This document shows positions 22,076 through 32,833 of a stretch of DNA of 64,000 bases, piece by piece. Within the stretch, counting starts at the first letter, position 1. Every line of letters begins with the position of its first letter. The position numbers were made by a program, and so were the translations under genes. The notes under the pieces were generated by a model. It saw only the letters and a list, made by a program, of their open reading frames with translations. It was not told where the DNA came from and made no database searches. The DNA comes from Globodera rostochiensis (lineage: Eukaryota > Nematoda > Chromadorea > Rhabditida > Heteroderidae), in assembly GCA_018350325.1 (NCBI GenBank), contig JAEVLN010000046.1:186001-250000 (forward strand). The letters are read 5' to 3'.

Positions 22076-23210
22076 ATAAAAATGATTCACTTTTTCTTTA
22101 TTAATTTTCCTCTCTCAATTATAAATATAATATTTTTCACATCTTTTGGAAAATTTTATAAAAAATATAAATAAAAAAATTTTTAGGGAAAATGTCGATC
22201 TTTGGGGTGGATTTTTGGTCCAAAAAAAAGTCATTTTTTAGGGGTGCATTTTTAGTTCGAAAAATTTTTTGGATTTTTAGGGGTAGTTTTTAATGCATTT
22301 TTCTTAAGTGTTCGGAAAAAGACCGAATTTTGTTGAATTTTTGTCCAAAAAAGGCCAAAATGCAATTTTTTTTTGCGAATTTTGGACATTTTTTAAGCGA
22401 AAATTCAAAAAAGAATGGGGAAAGTGCTTGAATTAACAAATTTGGCCATCTGTCAAAAGTTTTTCAAAATTTAAACAAAAATTCTTCAAAAAGCTCCAGA
22501 AATCTCAAATAAAGGTTTCCGTTGTTTTTGGCCCTTTTTCCGTTGTTAAAAAAATATTTCCGTTTGCAGTTTTTTAAAAATAAATTTCCGGCCATCCCTG
22601 GTTCCAATCACTTCCCCCCAAAATATAATTATAAAGACTAAAAAAAGTGAAATGTTGACTTAAAATATGATTAAAATCCAAAAAAATTGGCAAGATATTG
22701 ATTAAAAATGTGCTAGAACTGCAGAATTCTTAATTATTTGAGCCTTTGGATTGGGGACGAAGAAATGGCTCCATGACATTGAAATGAATAAAATTAAATC
22801 TGGTATCCGTTTACCGGGTCCAAAACGAAATTTGGGCCCGAATCGATCAGTCCGGGTCCGGTCGTTGCCCGATAATAATACTACAGACTGTTCGAGCCCC
22901 TCCTGCTGTTGTTTTGCTTGCGCTATCATTGGATTTCAAAACAGTTATGGCCAAAACTCCCCTCCCCCCCCCCCAAAATCGGATTTAAACAAGTGTTAAG
23001 CCTCATTAAAACCTGTCCGCTCAAACAGCTTTAGCTTAATGTTAGCTTCAACTCTTCGAAATCTTTCGAATCGAACTTAGAAAAATTTTAAATCGTTTAA
23101 TTTTCGTGCGCGGCCGACCGCCCGAAAAATGTAAAAGCAGTAAAAAAATAAATTATAGAAAACAAATTGATGTGTGTTTGTTTATGCAACAAAAATGTTT
23201 GAATGTTTAA
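22076..23210. other. Intergenic, nothing firm
   Basis: Mostly A/T-rich sequence with poly-T and poly-A stretches and a C-run at 22962-22973. At 22750-22930 a short open stretch is seen on both strands, without a recognisable domain. Confidence 0.4.
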
Positions 23211-23214
23211 TATT

Positions 23215-23490
23215 AGGGCTCAACAAAATATGCACATAAAATCTTGAAATATGAGCATAAAATATGCACCAAAAATTGCAAAATATGCACATAAAAATGA
23301 AGATATGCATATAAATTTTTTCCAAATTCAATATAAAATTTCCTAAATCACGAAAAAGTCAACTTTTAGGGGTGCATTTTTAAAAATTTTAAAAAGTCCA
23401 TCTTTAGAGGTAATTTTTCATTAAGGAATTTTTGAAAAATGGCAAAATATGCACATAAATCGCGAAATATGCAAATATGAACATGGAAAT
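23215..23490. repeat. ATATGCACATAAA-rich dispersed repeat
   Basis: From AGGGCTCAACAAAATATGCA to GCGAAATATGCAAATATGAA the segment is dense in AAATATGCACATAAA motifs on both sides of an AT-rich centre. Similar in style to the 5.76 and 10.58-kb repeats. Confidence 0.5.
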
Positions 23491-23576
23491 AACGCTTCAA
23501 ACCAAGCGGAGAACATGTTTTTCGAGCGTTTCAGTCCGTCCCCAGTTCAGGAAATTATTTAACCCATGGTTTTCAA

Positions 23577-23720
23577 AATGTTGGCATTTCTATCTCAATC
23601 GCCCCCCGTCCCATTGGCCAACAACAGACGGGCGTACGAGTGCAAAAAGGAGCCCCGAGCGCATGCCGTTCGAGCAGTTCACGACGCCAGCGGGGACGAG
23701 CAGCCCAGGGCGCTCCATGT
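23577..23720 (+). CDS. Candidate coding exon, unknown protein
   Basis: An ATG at 23577 opens MLAFLSQSPPVPLANNRRAY and continues ECKKEPRAHAVRAVHDASGD, reaching a possible donor CAT/GTATTT near 23720. GC content rises sharply over this stretch compared with both flanks, as in real exons here. The product is not recognised, and an overlapping frame is also open. It could be the start of a + strand gene using the candidate exons at 25.5-26.3 kb. Confidence 0.3.
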
Positions 23721-24154
23721 ATTTTTTATACGCATGGTATTTTATTTATTGAATGAATGATCTTTAACAGTGCGGACAGAACGAAACATGCTCAAACAGG
23801 GTCTAAATAAATCTTTTTTTTTTTTAATTTTTGCGGGCGTGTGTTGTTTTTAATTTTACGTTACGATTTTTATTTCAGAAAAATATTTAGGTAGAGAATG
23901 CCGAAGTTCAAATCCGAATTCGGGTTCAAATTTTTTTCTACTAGAATGGGTCTGATCAACTTCTTCCACCAAAATTAATTTGTCTCCTCAAGAGTAATGA
24001 TGCCTAATGTGTTGAGATTTGTCCATTAGGAAAAAACATTTAATTTGTTTAAATTCGGATTCAATATTCGACAAAAGGAATGCCAGATTTGTGTTTCTCG
24101 TCCAAAATTAAAACAAAAACTACCATAATTGTTATGTTTCAGAAATGCTTTTTA

Positions 24155-24335
24155 GGGGACAAACGGTCCGTTAGACAAATTGGACAAAATGTCCGGCAAG
24201 CAAAAAGCGGACAAAACCAGCTAGCTGCTGCACAACGAGCATGGAATTTGTAATTATGCTAATTTATTAAATTATGTTTATGGAATTCTGCTTTCCGGAC
24301 ATTTTGTCCGATTTGTTCTAATGGAGACCTTTTGT
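24155..24335. repeat. Inverted repeat GGACAAAATGTCCGG
   Basis: The left arm ACGGTCCGTTAGACAAATTG, GACAAAATGTCCGG and the right arm CCGGACATTTTGTCC, GATTTGTTCTAATGGAGACC form an imperfect inverted repeat. Related TTTTGTCCGGG motifs occur at 46095-46195. Confidence 0.6.
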
Positions 24336-24373
24336 CGTTGTTTCCTTTTTATTGATTACAAAAATAAAAGATT

Positions 24374-25140
24374 TCAATGAACTGCCAAAGACAGAGAGAT
24401 ATTTTTCCTATCGACGGACGACCTGTCGATCTCGACGATGGCCCGAGATCTCAAATCTCCGGCGGGATAATAAGTGTCAGTTGTCGACAAGATGTCTTCG
24501 TGTCGACGAGATGTCAGTGTCGCGCGTAATCTTTTAACAAGAATTTGCGCATATGTTTTCTCACCCGTTTGCAAAGCATTGAGCTCAAAGTCGTTGCACC
24601 GTTGGCAATGCTGAGAGAGTGTGGCAAAAATGAGTGGCACTTTTGTTGCCGTCGCTGAATGCTCGGACAAATTGGATGCGGAGGGGCTAAAATTTAAAAA
24701 TTAATTTTTTTTTAATTCCAATTTGTTTAAACACATTGCTCGGCTGCTGACGACGAAGAAACTTGTCCGCCTGGACAATGCTGTACTCAACCTATTCCTA
24801 GAAGAATGGAATAAACAGAGAGCAGCTTGAAAATTGGCCAGACATTTTTGTCCTCTCAAAAAAGAATTATTATTACGTTATTAGTAGGCCAACAAGAGAA
24901 TGGCCAGATGGTGCCGATTAAACCATTCCCAAAGTGCCATTGTTGCCCTGCAAAATGCCTTCTGGGCAGTTCGCCGGCGGCGACGTCCAAATGGCACAAG
25001 AAGGCCCGAAGCCAGCAGAATGGGAAGACTTAAAAATGGGAAATTTTTTTGAACTCAAAAACACACACAAATTATTTTTTCGGCTCGGTTTCAACCGCCG
25101 CCAACCAGACACACACTACGCGCACACTTAAGCAGCAAAA
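24374..25140. other. Higher-GC stretch with weak coding signals
   Basis: On the minus strand a 98-codon frame (24670-24374) and on the plus strand short frames around 24890-25040 (KPFPKCHCCPAKCLLG in one frame) stay open in a relatively GC-rich stretch. No frame has recognisable domains or paired splice sites. It may hold exons of an unidentified gene. Confidence 0.25.
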
Positions 25141-25519
25141 ATCACTTTCAGCAACCATAAGCAAAAGTGATCAGAAGCGGGGGAGGAGGAAGAAGTGTTT
25201 TTGTTTGTCTCCTCATTAGCCAAATAAGGCAGCTTTTAAGGGCAGAAAAATCCAAAAGATTTTTGTATTATTTTATATTTATTTTATTTCTCTTATTTTT
25301 ATTAGTAGCAAAAAAAAACGCAACAAGAACAACAACTTGGCCAGCAAAACAAAGCAATCATTTTTCTGATTTTTTTTGTTTGTTGTGAAAAATAACAAAA
25401 TTATTTTTTTTTTAAATGTGTAAATCCGGAGTATGTTGAGCAAAATTAAAAACAAATTAAATTAACCTACCTAACCAAAAGTGGCTAAGAGGAAAAATGG
25501 AATTGGGGAAAAGTGGAAT

Positions 25520-25852
25520 AAAAAATTAATGCCCCAGGCACAATTGCTTCAGTGCCCACCGATGCCGGCATGCCCTATGGCAATGCCAATGCCACATGTG
25601 CCCGAGACCAGGTCATGTATTAATTAATGTTTTGAGAACGAGAAAACTCGAAATTCAATATATTTTTGGGTTCAAAATTTTACGCTTTGGGCACTTTTTG
25701 GCAAACTCCGTCAGAACCCTGCCCCCTTCCCACCCGACAAGCGCCACTCCCATAGCTTTCGGCGATGCCCGCATTCATTGCCCTTCCACCCCAACCACCG
25801 CAGGCCGTACTACGCCCTGTGGGGGTCCCACTCATCGGCACCCAGGTAGAGG
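25520..25852 (+). CDS. Two candidate exons of an unidentified gene
   Basis: A stretch at about 25527-25608 reads MPQAQLLQCPPMPACPMAMP and continues MPHVPETR before a possible donor GTCATG. Another, after the acceptor-like CTCCGTCAG ending at 25719, reads NPAPFPPDKRHSHSFRRCPH and SLPFHPNHRRPYYALWGSHS before donor GTAGAG at 25853. Both are Pro/Met/His-rich islands of high GC in AT-rich surroundings. Function unknown; the link between them is not proven. Confidence 0.3.
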
Positions 25853-26219
25853 GAGGGGGAGAAATGATTTAGGCAATTTTAAGTTCAAATATAAACAACA
25901 AAAACGAATTTTTAATCAAAAGTTTCTCCCCAAAGAATGATTGTTGCTACAAGTGCGTGCAGACAACTTGCCGTGCGACCGTAATTGCCGGAAGGTTCAA
26001 AAATACTCAGAACAACATACAAAAAAAATTTGATCAAGAAAGGCGTAAGATCAAAAAAAAGAAATTTTGATCAGAAAAAAGATAAAAACACATTACAGAA
26101 CCCACGGCACGCGGCTCGCATCGTTTGGAAGCGAGAGCGCAATTTTCTAGGTTGTTAAACAAAAATGCAAAATTTATTTTTTTTTCTTCAAAAATTTCCG
26201 TTTTTTTTTGTTTTGTTTT

Positions 26220-26290
26220 GCAGAATATTGTTCACGGACTTGGAAAGTTCGAAGCGCAGAATAAGCGGCCGCCGAACAGACAATAGGCGC
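26220..26290 (+). CDS. Candidate terminal exon, unknown
   Basis: After a strong acceptor TTTGTTTTGCAG ending at 26222 there is a GC-richer stretch. One frame reads NIVHGLGKFEAQNKRPPNRQ and stops; another stays open longer (ESSKRRISGRRTDNRRTDQ). Frame choice cannot be made without transcripts. It may be the last exon of the putative 23.5-26.3-kb gene. Confidence 0.25.
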
Positions 26291-26439
26291 ACCGATCAAC
26301 GTGGTCAATCAGTCTCAGAGTCCTCCGACTGTTTCTGTTTAAAAAAAGGGGGAAATTTTGTAAAAAAAAGAGAAGAATTCATACAATGCCATAAAATCAG
26401 AATAAATCCACGCTTTTTTTTATCATTTTTATTTTAAAT

Positions 26440-27159
26440 GTACAAAAATTCCGACGCACAAACTCAAAGAGTATTATTGAAAGTGTTTTTGTTTTTGAGG
26501 GAGGGGGGAGGAGTGGAAGTGCCAAAATTATGCTTGACTTCAATTTTGATTTTATATTATAAATATATTGCTTACGGAGGTGGAAACAGCCTTTGGAAAA
26601 AAAATTTTTGTTTTTTTGGAAAATTTATTTGTTCTACCCATTGAAGTCGAGGGCGTAGCCAGACATTTGGGGGGGGGGGGCGGGGGAGAGTATTTTGTCA
26701 AAAAGTTGATCCAAATTCCCAATTTTTGTATAACAAAAGCCCCCCCCCCCTCCATATCGTATCGGGTTTTTCCTCAAACCAATATTTTAGGCTGGACATA
26801 AAAAAAGCACCGTGGCGAATACAAAATCAGAATTTGGATAAAAAGAGCAAATATTGTTACATTTTTGGACATTTTTTAAGCGAATAAACTGTATCTTGCT
26901 TCATTGAGAACACCGTGAGCAACAAACAAACAAAACAAGACGCGTATGTAAACAAATAAAGTCCTGTATCAAAAAAAGACAAGAGAGGGTTTAATCAAAA
27001 ATCCATCAAAAAGCATAGTTTTAAGATCATAAAATTTAATCAAAAATGCATCAAAAAAGCATAGTTTTAAGATCATGAAAATGGAAGTGGTGTGGAGAGC
27101 AGAGAATAACGGAACGCAAACTTTTTTTCTGCACTCAAATAGAGAAAACAACCACAAAA
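26440..27159. other. Intergenic between convergent transcripts
   Basis: Contains G-runs at about 26670-26685, a C-run at 26740-26750, and a two-copy repeat of about 58 bp at 26992-27080 (GCATAGTTTTAAGATCAT). No gene. It lies 3' of the spectrin-Lon gene. Confidence 0.5.
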
Positions 27160-30100
27160 TTATTCTTCAAGGGGATGAGAATTGAGATGCGTATCAACTA
27201 CATCGGAAAAAAATTGAACACTTCTATAATCAATATTGGTTCGTTGATTTGCTGGAATGGCCTGAAAATCAGCTTCATTCTGCTGACTCCCGACTAATCG
27301 GGAATAGCCGCATGCCCTCGCCGCCGCAGTCTTTTGAGCGATACCGCCCACCGCAGTGATCCATCCCTTTACAAGCGAAACTTGTCCAGTGAACACCCGG
27401 CGATTTCTGACTCTTCGGTTTGTCGCCCAGGATGCAATTGCAAGAGCCATTGGTAGAGCGGCGGATGGACCAGCATGCAAATGAACAGGCTAAAACACAA
27501 CTTTGCGGTTAGTTTTCACAAACAAAAGAAAAAACAACTTACACCGACAATGTTCATCGACAATGCCGTTTTCAACAATTTTTTGTTTGATGGGTCTTCC
27601 TGCAAAAGCCAGTTCTTGACCATTGTGTGGGCCTTCATCATTGCATCCTAAAACATGACGCTATATCCAATGTTATTTCAAAAACCAAATAAACACTTAA
27701 TTCTAATTCTTTCCAAAATTCACTTACGATCGCCATTCCATCCCACTGTCCCAAATGAACAATCGACCCGGCTTGATTCAAAAAATTGTTGGCGACTTCT
27801 ATGTAAATCACACTGCCTTCATCTAAAATAAAATCATAAACAATAACTCAAACCCCTTTATTGCAAAAACCAACCTTCCGTGGTCCGACTTATACCGGGG
27901 CATATGCCGGGCAAAAGAACGGACTTCGGCCAGTTGTAACGAGTGCAGATTGGTGGGGGAACCAGCATCCCAAGCAGTCGTTGGCCAGTTTCGGTTGTTT
28001 GCTTGGAGTCCGCGCGGACTTCGATCTCTTAAAGACACAAATGATTAAATTTAATATGGTTCATGTAAATATTAGAAAAAAATGAGCTAAAAGCAAAAGT
28101 CGGGTAAATTTTGTGTGCAAACTAGAGTCAAAATTTCGTCAGAAATAATCAAAATTCAGCATTGGAGTGGTGGGTTTGTGTGCCTGTCTATCTGTACTCA
28201 CCGCCCAATTTGTGCCACTCCTCGTTCACTTCGTCTCGCTTTTGACGGATTTGTTGCTGTTCCGGGTGGCCTTCGTTAGTCAGCGTGTTCGCCTCACGGT
28301 TGATGTCCAAGACACGGGACTGAAATTAATTTTTTTACAAACTTATTATTAAAAATACGGACAACCACCTCATGACTCTTCAGCTCCTTGAGAAATTCGT
28401 CAAATTTGCGCTGCATCACCTCCACATGCTCGAGGTCGGCGCCCAGGTAGTCCGGCGAAACGAATTCAATCTGGCGTAAAAGTAGTTTTGGCAGTGTGTG
28501 TTAATTCAAAAAGTTCGGGCGCAAGGGACTCATTTATCAGGATTTTTGGACCTAGTCTAATTTTTTCGTTTACATGCGAAAGGCGTTCAGCCGCCGAAGC
28601 TTCTGTGCTTCGAATGCGAAGTCCACGCAAATTGATCAGATCAGACAGCCGGTCAATTTCGATCAGTTTCTGTAAAATAAACAAAAAATTAATACAATAA
28701 AATTGCAATAAAATTAAAAAATATATATAACCGTATTTTCTATATTAGAACCAACCCCTCCAACAGGGGGGGGGGGGGTGGTTCAGGGGTGATAGGGATA
28801 CAAATAAATCCGTGTCCGGATATATCCGGACATCCGTGACCGCCCCTGGGGTGGTTGAAAATAGAACCAAAAAATTAATACAATAAAAAACTACCATAAA
28901 ATTAAGAAATATAACCGTATTTTCTATATTAGAACCAAAAACCCCTCTAATAAATAGAACCCCTTTTTGAGGGGGGGGGGGGGATAGACCCTCCGGGGTT
29001 CTAATATAAAAAATGGTATAAAATGAGCACAAAAAAATTTGTCCGCCTGCCCACCTGTATCAAATTTTTGCGCACCGGTTGCTGCTGATGCTGATCCGGC
29101 TCGGACACTGTCGTTGTTGTGGCCAAATGCGGCTGTTTGCGGGCCGGTGAACCGCCGCCGCCACCCGGTTCGGTGGCTCGCCCAAGCTTTGACGGTTTTT
29201 CTGCAAAATTTTTTTGTTCAAAATTTTTTTTGCCACCCTACCGGATGCTGATAGTGCCGCCGCCATTGAAGACGACGTTGTCGTTGTTGAGGAACAAATG
29301 GAGGACGAGTTCAAATTGTTCGGGTTGGAGCATGGCGATGTTGTTGGAGTTGTACTTTCTACCGTATTGGTTGTTGTTGTTGCTGACGTGTTCATACGGT
29401 CAGTTTGCAGTGGGCACGGCTGAACATTACATAAAATTGATATTCAAAATTTTTTAAATAATTAACTTTTAATTAAAAGTACTTTTAAATTTTAAAATAA
29501 ATTTTTCTTCCTTTTAAATAGCAAAATAAAATGGTAACAAAATGGGCACAAATTATTTTTACAATTTTAATGACAAAATTCAGTAAAAACATTTTTAAAT
29601 AATTAAATATGGGGTCGGGCGTGGGAACAACTTGGCGCCGGCCATCTTGGCGCCAGGAATTTTAAACCGCCGAAATCTTTTTTCGTTAGCTAACCAAATC
29701 CAAAAAACCTTGGCACCAATCAAAAGCATTATGTCTGCAGATGCTAATAAAAATAGGCAAGCGTGCCAGCTTAGTCTAAGCAAATTAAGATTCGGCGCGC
29801 TAAGTTGGCACACGGAAAATTAAGATTGTTAGAAGCTTTAAGCTAAGAACTTTTTTGACAAAAGTCAAATCGGTTCGCTTTCGCTTGATCAAAAGTTCAA
29901 CAAACTGAGAGCATTTCAAATGGCATTTAAACAAAAATTACGGCCAATATATAAAAGCATATATCATATTACATAAAGCATTTTGGTGCGTGCAAAAATG
30001 CCAATTTTTGGCAGCAAAATTTGTGCACAAAATTTAATTTGATAAATTAAGCTCAATAAATGTCATTTAAAATTATAATTTATGATAAATAAGCTCACTA

Positions 30101-31365
30101 AATGCCATTTAAAATTTAAATTATGATAAATTAAAATTTACAATTTAATTACATTTTGCGCTGTGTTGGCAATGCTCGACGGATTTGGTGAAACGGTTGG
30201 TGAACAAGTTGACAATTTTCGATGTCTCAGCTTAAAATTACAAATTTTTGAAAAATCATTTTAAACAAAATGTCGATTTTGTTCCCCCATTTTTTTACAC
30301 AAAAAATATTAATAATAATTCATTCTTTGTCCGGTAAAAATGTGCCCCCCCAATCCGTTACGACGACGAGAAAATGTTATATTTGAACGAGATTGTGTTT
30401 CTCGATAAAAAAAATGGAGAAGCTGCCGGCCGAGCAACCGCTTTATTGAGCATTTCGCTTTAATCAATCAATTTTGATCAAAATATATATACTGATCGGG
30501 AGGTAAAAATTATTCAAAACACTTGATCAAGACTCTCGACAGGGAGGGGGGAATTTTGTCTGAACCGATCAGCAAATGATCGGAACTTGCTCTGACCACC
30601 AACCGGCTCAGATCAGATCAGATATGTCCAATGGTAACCCTTGAAATTTTGATTTAAATAAATTTTGATCAGTAGGCTTTCTTTGATCTGGATCATTAGG
30701 AATGTAACCGGATGCCAAAAAAAGGTCCGGAATCCGGCATGCCGGACTCGAAAATGTCCGAAATCTGGCATCCCTGATCTGGGTATGTTTTGGGTTTACA
30801 ATTTTTGTCAGTAAATTAAACTTTTTTTGATCCTGATCCGGCTTTTTTATCTGAATGTGTGCCGTCGATTCTACAGGGGGAGGGGGATTTTGTCTAAACC
30901 GATCACCCATGATCGGAACTTGATCTGACTACCAACCGAATCAAATCAGCCCCTTTGTTTTATTAACATTTTCATATTTTGATCAGAATAAACTTGATCA
31001 GACTCTTGAATTTGAACACAAAAAATTCCCAAAAACCTGTGCGTCAGTCGAGATCTTCTTCACTTTAGATCCCGATGTAGCCAAAGTATCAGTCCTGTTG
31101 CGGATACCTGAAAAAAATTTTGAATTTTTGACTTACTGTGATTTGCAACCACAATTTAAAAAATACGGCAGGCAATTTTTGTAACTTTTTAAGGACGACG
31201 AGGCCGTGAATTTTTCGAATTTTTGATTGATTTTTTATGAAAACTGGCCAAAAAAATGATTTATTTTGCAAGACAAAAGGGTACAAAACCTTGTAAACCG
31301 CCAGCGTCTGCCCTTGTCTGTGGCCGTTTGCGCTTTACACGACCTTCGCTTTGTTGACTGGACAT
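27160..31365 (-). CDS. Spectrin-repeat / Lon protease-domain fusion protein, 11 exons, 489 aa
   Basis: Exons (minus strand): 31365-31290, 31107-31037, 29419-29242, 29200-29055, 28669-28574, 28470-28369, 28319-28202, 28027-27875, 27822-27728, 27647-27543, 27489-27160. All ten junctions keep one frame and use GT/AG. Residues 1-157 are basic, then Ser/Thr-rich and disordered, with GRVKRKRP near the start like a nuclear signal. Residues about 158-262 read as spectrin-type helices: YLGADLEHVEVMQRKFDEF, SRVLDINREANTLTNEGHPE, IRQKRDEVNEEWHKLG. Residues about 264-489 match the Lon (S16) proteolytic domain: LPGICPGISRTTEDEGSVIY; AGPSAALPMALAIASWA with the catalytic Ser at 389; FTGQVSLVKGWITAVGGIAQK with the catalytic Lys at 433, 44 residues on (43 in E. 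coli Lon). The AAA+ ATPase and Lon N domain are absent. Possible ATP-independent protease or regulator; function is inference. Two genes wrongly joined at the 28202/28027 intron is the main alternative. Confidence 0.7.
29420..31036. other. Large intron of the spectrin-Lon gene with repeats
   Basis: About 1.6 kb. Contains a GGCGCCGGCCATCTTGGCGC segment (29630-29660), a foldback-related stretch (29855-29950), and two similar segments at 30535-30630 and 30870-30955 (TTTTGTCTGAACCGATCA, TGATCGGAACTTGATCTGAC). No exon recognised inside. Confidence 0.5.
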
Positions 31366-31499
31366 TAAATTATTTTCTACGCTAAAAACATAAATCGACA
31401 ATGGGGGTGGGGGTGACTATCGCTCATCAATTCGATCCCAAATTTCGGCAGTTGGTAATAGTATACATAGATGGTCTCCCCCATTAAAAAAAATTAAAA

Positions 31500-31855
31500 A
31501 AGTTTTTTAAAGCCGGAAAACAGGAGTTTCTAGGGGTTTTCTGTGGCGTAGAATCCGAATCTGATCATTTATTTCGACCAATTCCGACCGGACCGGAATT
31601 CGAACAATTTTTCAAAGATTCAAAATTTTCGAAAAATCAATGTTGGCCTCAAAATCATTCAAAACCATAAATTCGAGCATTACTTGCTTTTTCGTCGTAA
31701 GTTTGTGCTTTTCGAATGATTTGAGGCCAACATTGATTTTTGGAAAATTTAGAATCTTTGAAAAATTGTTCGTCGGATCCGGGGTTCGGAATTGATCGAA
31801 ATGGATGCTATATTCGGATTCTACGCCCCCCAAAAACCCCTAAAAACTAAGGTTT
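31500..31855. mobile_element. Foldback element, GGCGTAGAATCCGAATCTG family
   Basis: The left arm runs from TTTCTAGGGGTTTTCTGTGG, CGTAGAATCCGAATCTGATC through CAATGTTGGCCTCAAAATCA; the right arm inverts it: TGATTTGAGGCCAACATTGA ... ATTCGGATTCTACGCC ... AACCCCTAAAAACT. Half copies lie at about 47540-47585 and at the right window edge (63910-64000). Confidence 0.75.
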
Positions 31856-31979
31856 GAACCTTGAAGAAATGTACATACATATCTTCTATTCAATTAAAGC
31901 TTTTTCACAACTCTCCTTTGAAAGGAGTCAGGGACGTTTGAAAGAACGTCTACGCGTCCCAAATACCTAACTTAAAAAG

Positions 31980-32300
31980 AGTGCGCGCTACCGGTCCAAA
32001 CTAGAGTCAGGTAAAATAAAAAATTGCGCACTATAGGTGTGTCCAGTCCAGCAGCAGACAAAAATGAACTATGCGCCAAAGATTTATGCCATTTTACCAC
32101 TAATTCAAAAAATAACCATGCGGCAGACAGCCGTAGGTTAGACACTATATCTTCCACCATTGAATTTGATTTTGATTTTTTTCTAGACCTTGTAACACAG
32201 GCTAATGCTTATATTTCGTAACCAAATTTTGCAGACATGCTCTTCTAGTGCTTCTTCGCTTCTTACCCCTTCCAAAATTTAGCGGAGTTTGGTTAATTTT
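31980..32300. repeat. Dispersed repeat shared with 58.5-58.7 kb
   Basis: CACAGGCTAATGCTTATATT, CCAAATTTTGCAGACATGCT and CTTCTAGTGCTTCTTCGC match 58615-58700 closely. The upstream part (GGTTAGACACTATATC, CACCATTGAATTTGATTTT) also has a degraded counterpart at about 58560. No coding signal. Confidence 0.55.
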
Positions 32301-32833
32301 TTGAAAAAATTAGATGTGAAAATAATGAATTCGCCCATCTTCTTCTCTGTCTGCGCTGCATACCTATTTTATGCCCAGTGACCAATCAACAAACTCCACG
32401 CCTTTTGCTCGTCATATTCATTACATTTTTGCTTATGGAAAAACCCTCTCTAATACTCCTCAAATGTTTTTGTTTTGCATCCATTTGCACAGTCAAAATG
32501 AGTCCTTTAAAATTAGATAGTTAGTTACTGTCATTAAAAATGACACATGAAAATGCTCTAAAACAATAAACGAATTTCAGATTAGAAAAAAACATTTTTA
32601 ACCAATCCATTCGTATGAGGACGTCGTCGTATTGTGTAAATGGTTTCTCACTTAGTTTTGCAGGTGCTTTATGTTTTAATAAAATTTGTGTAACCTTTTT
32701 TCGAATTCGATCCTAAAATTCGAAGCTTAGAATTTGACTAATTTTAACAAAAGTTTACAAAAAAAAATGTGTGGCATACACTGAACCCATTTTTATTTAA
32801 ATTAAAGTCCTCCTCCTAATTGCCTCTATTAAG

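Noticed and set aside
29119..29457. Plus-strand frames over 29.1-29.4 kb
   Set aside because: The minus strand has matching donors and acceptors and continues in phase to the spectrin exons; the plus frames do not.
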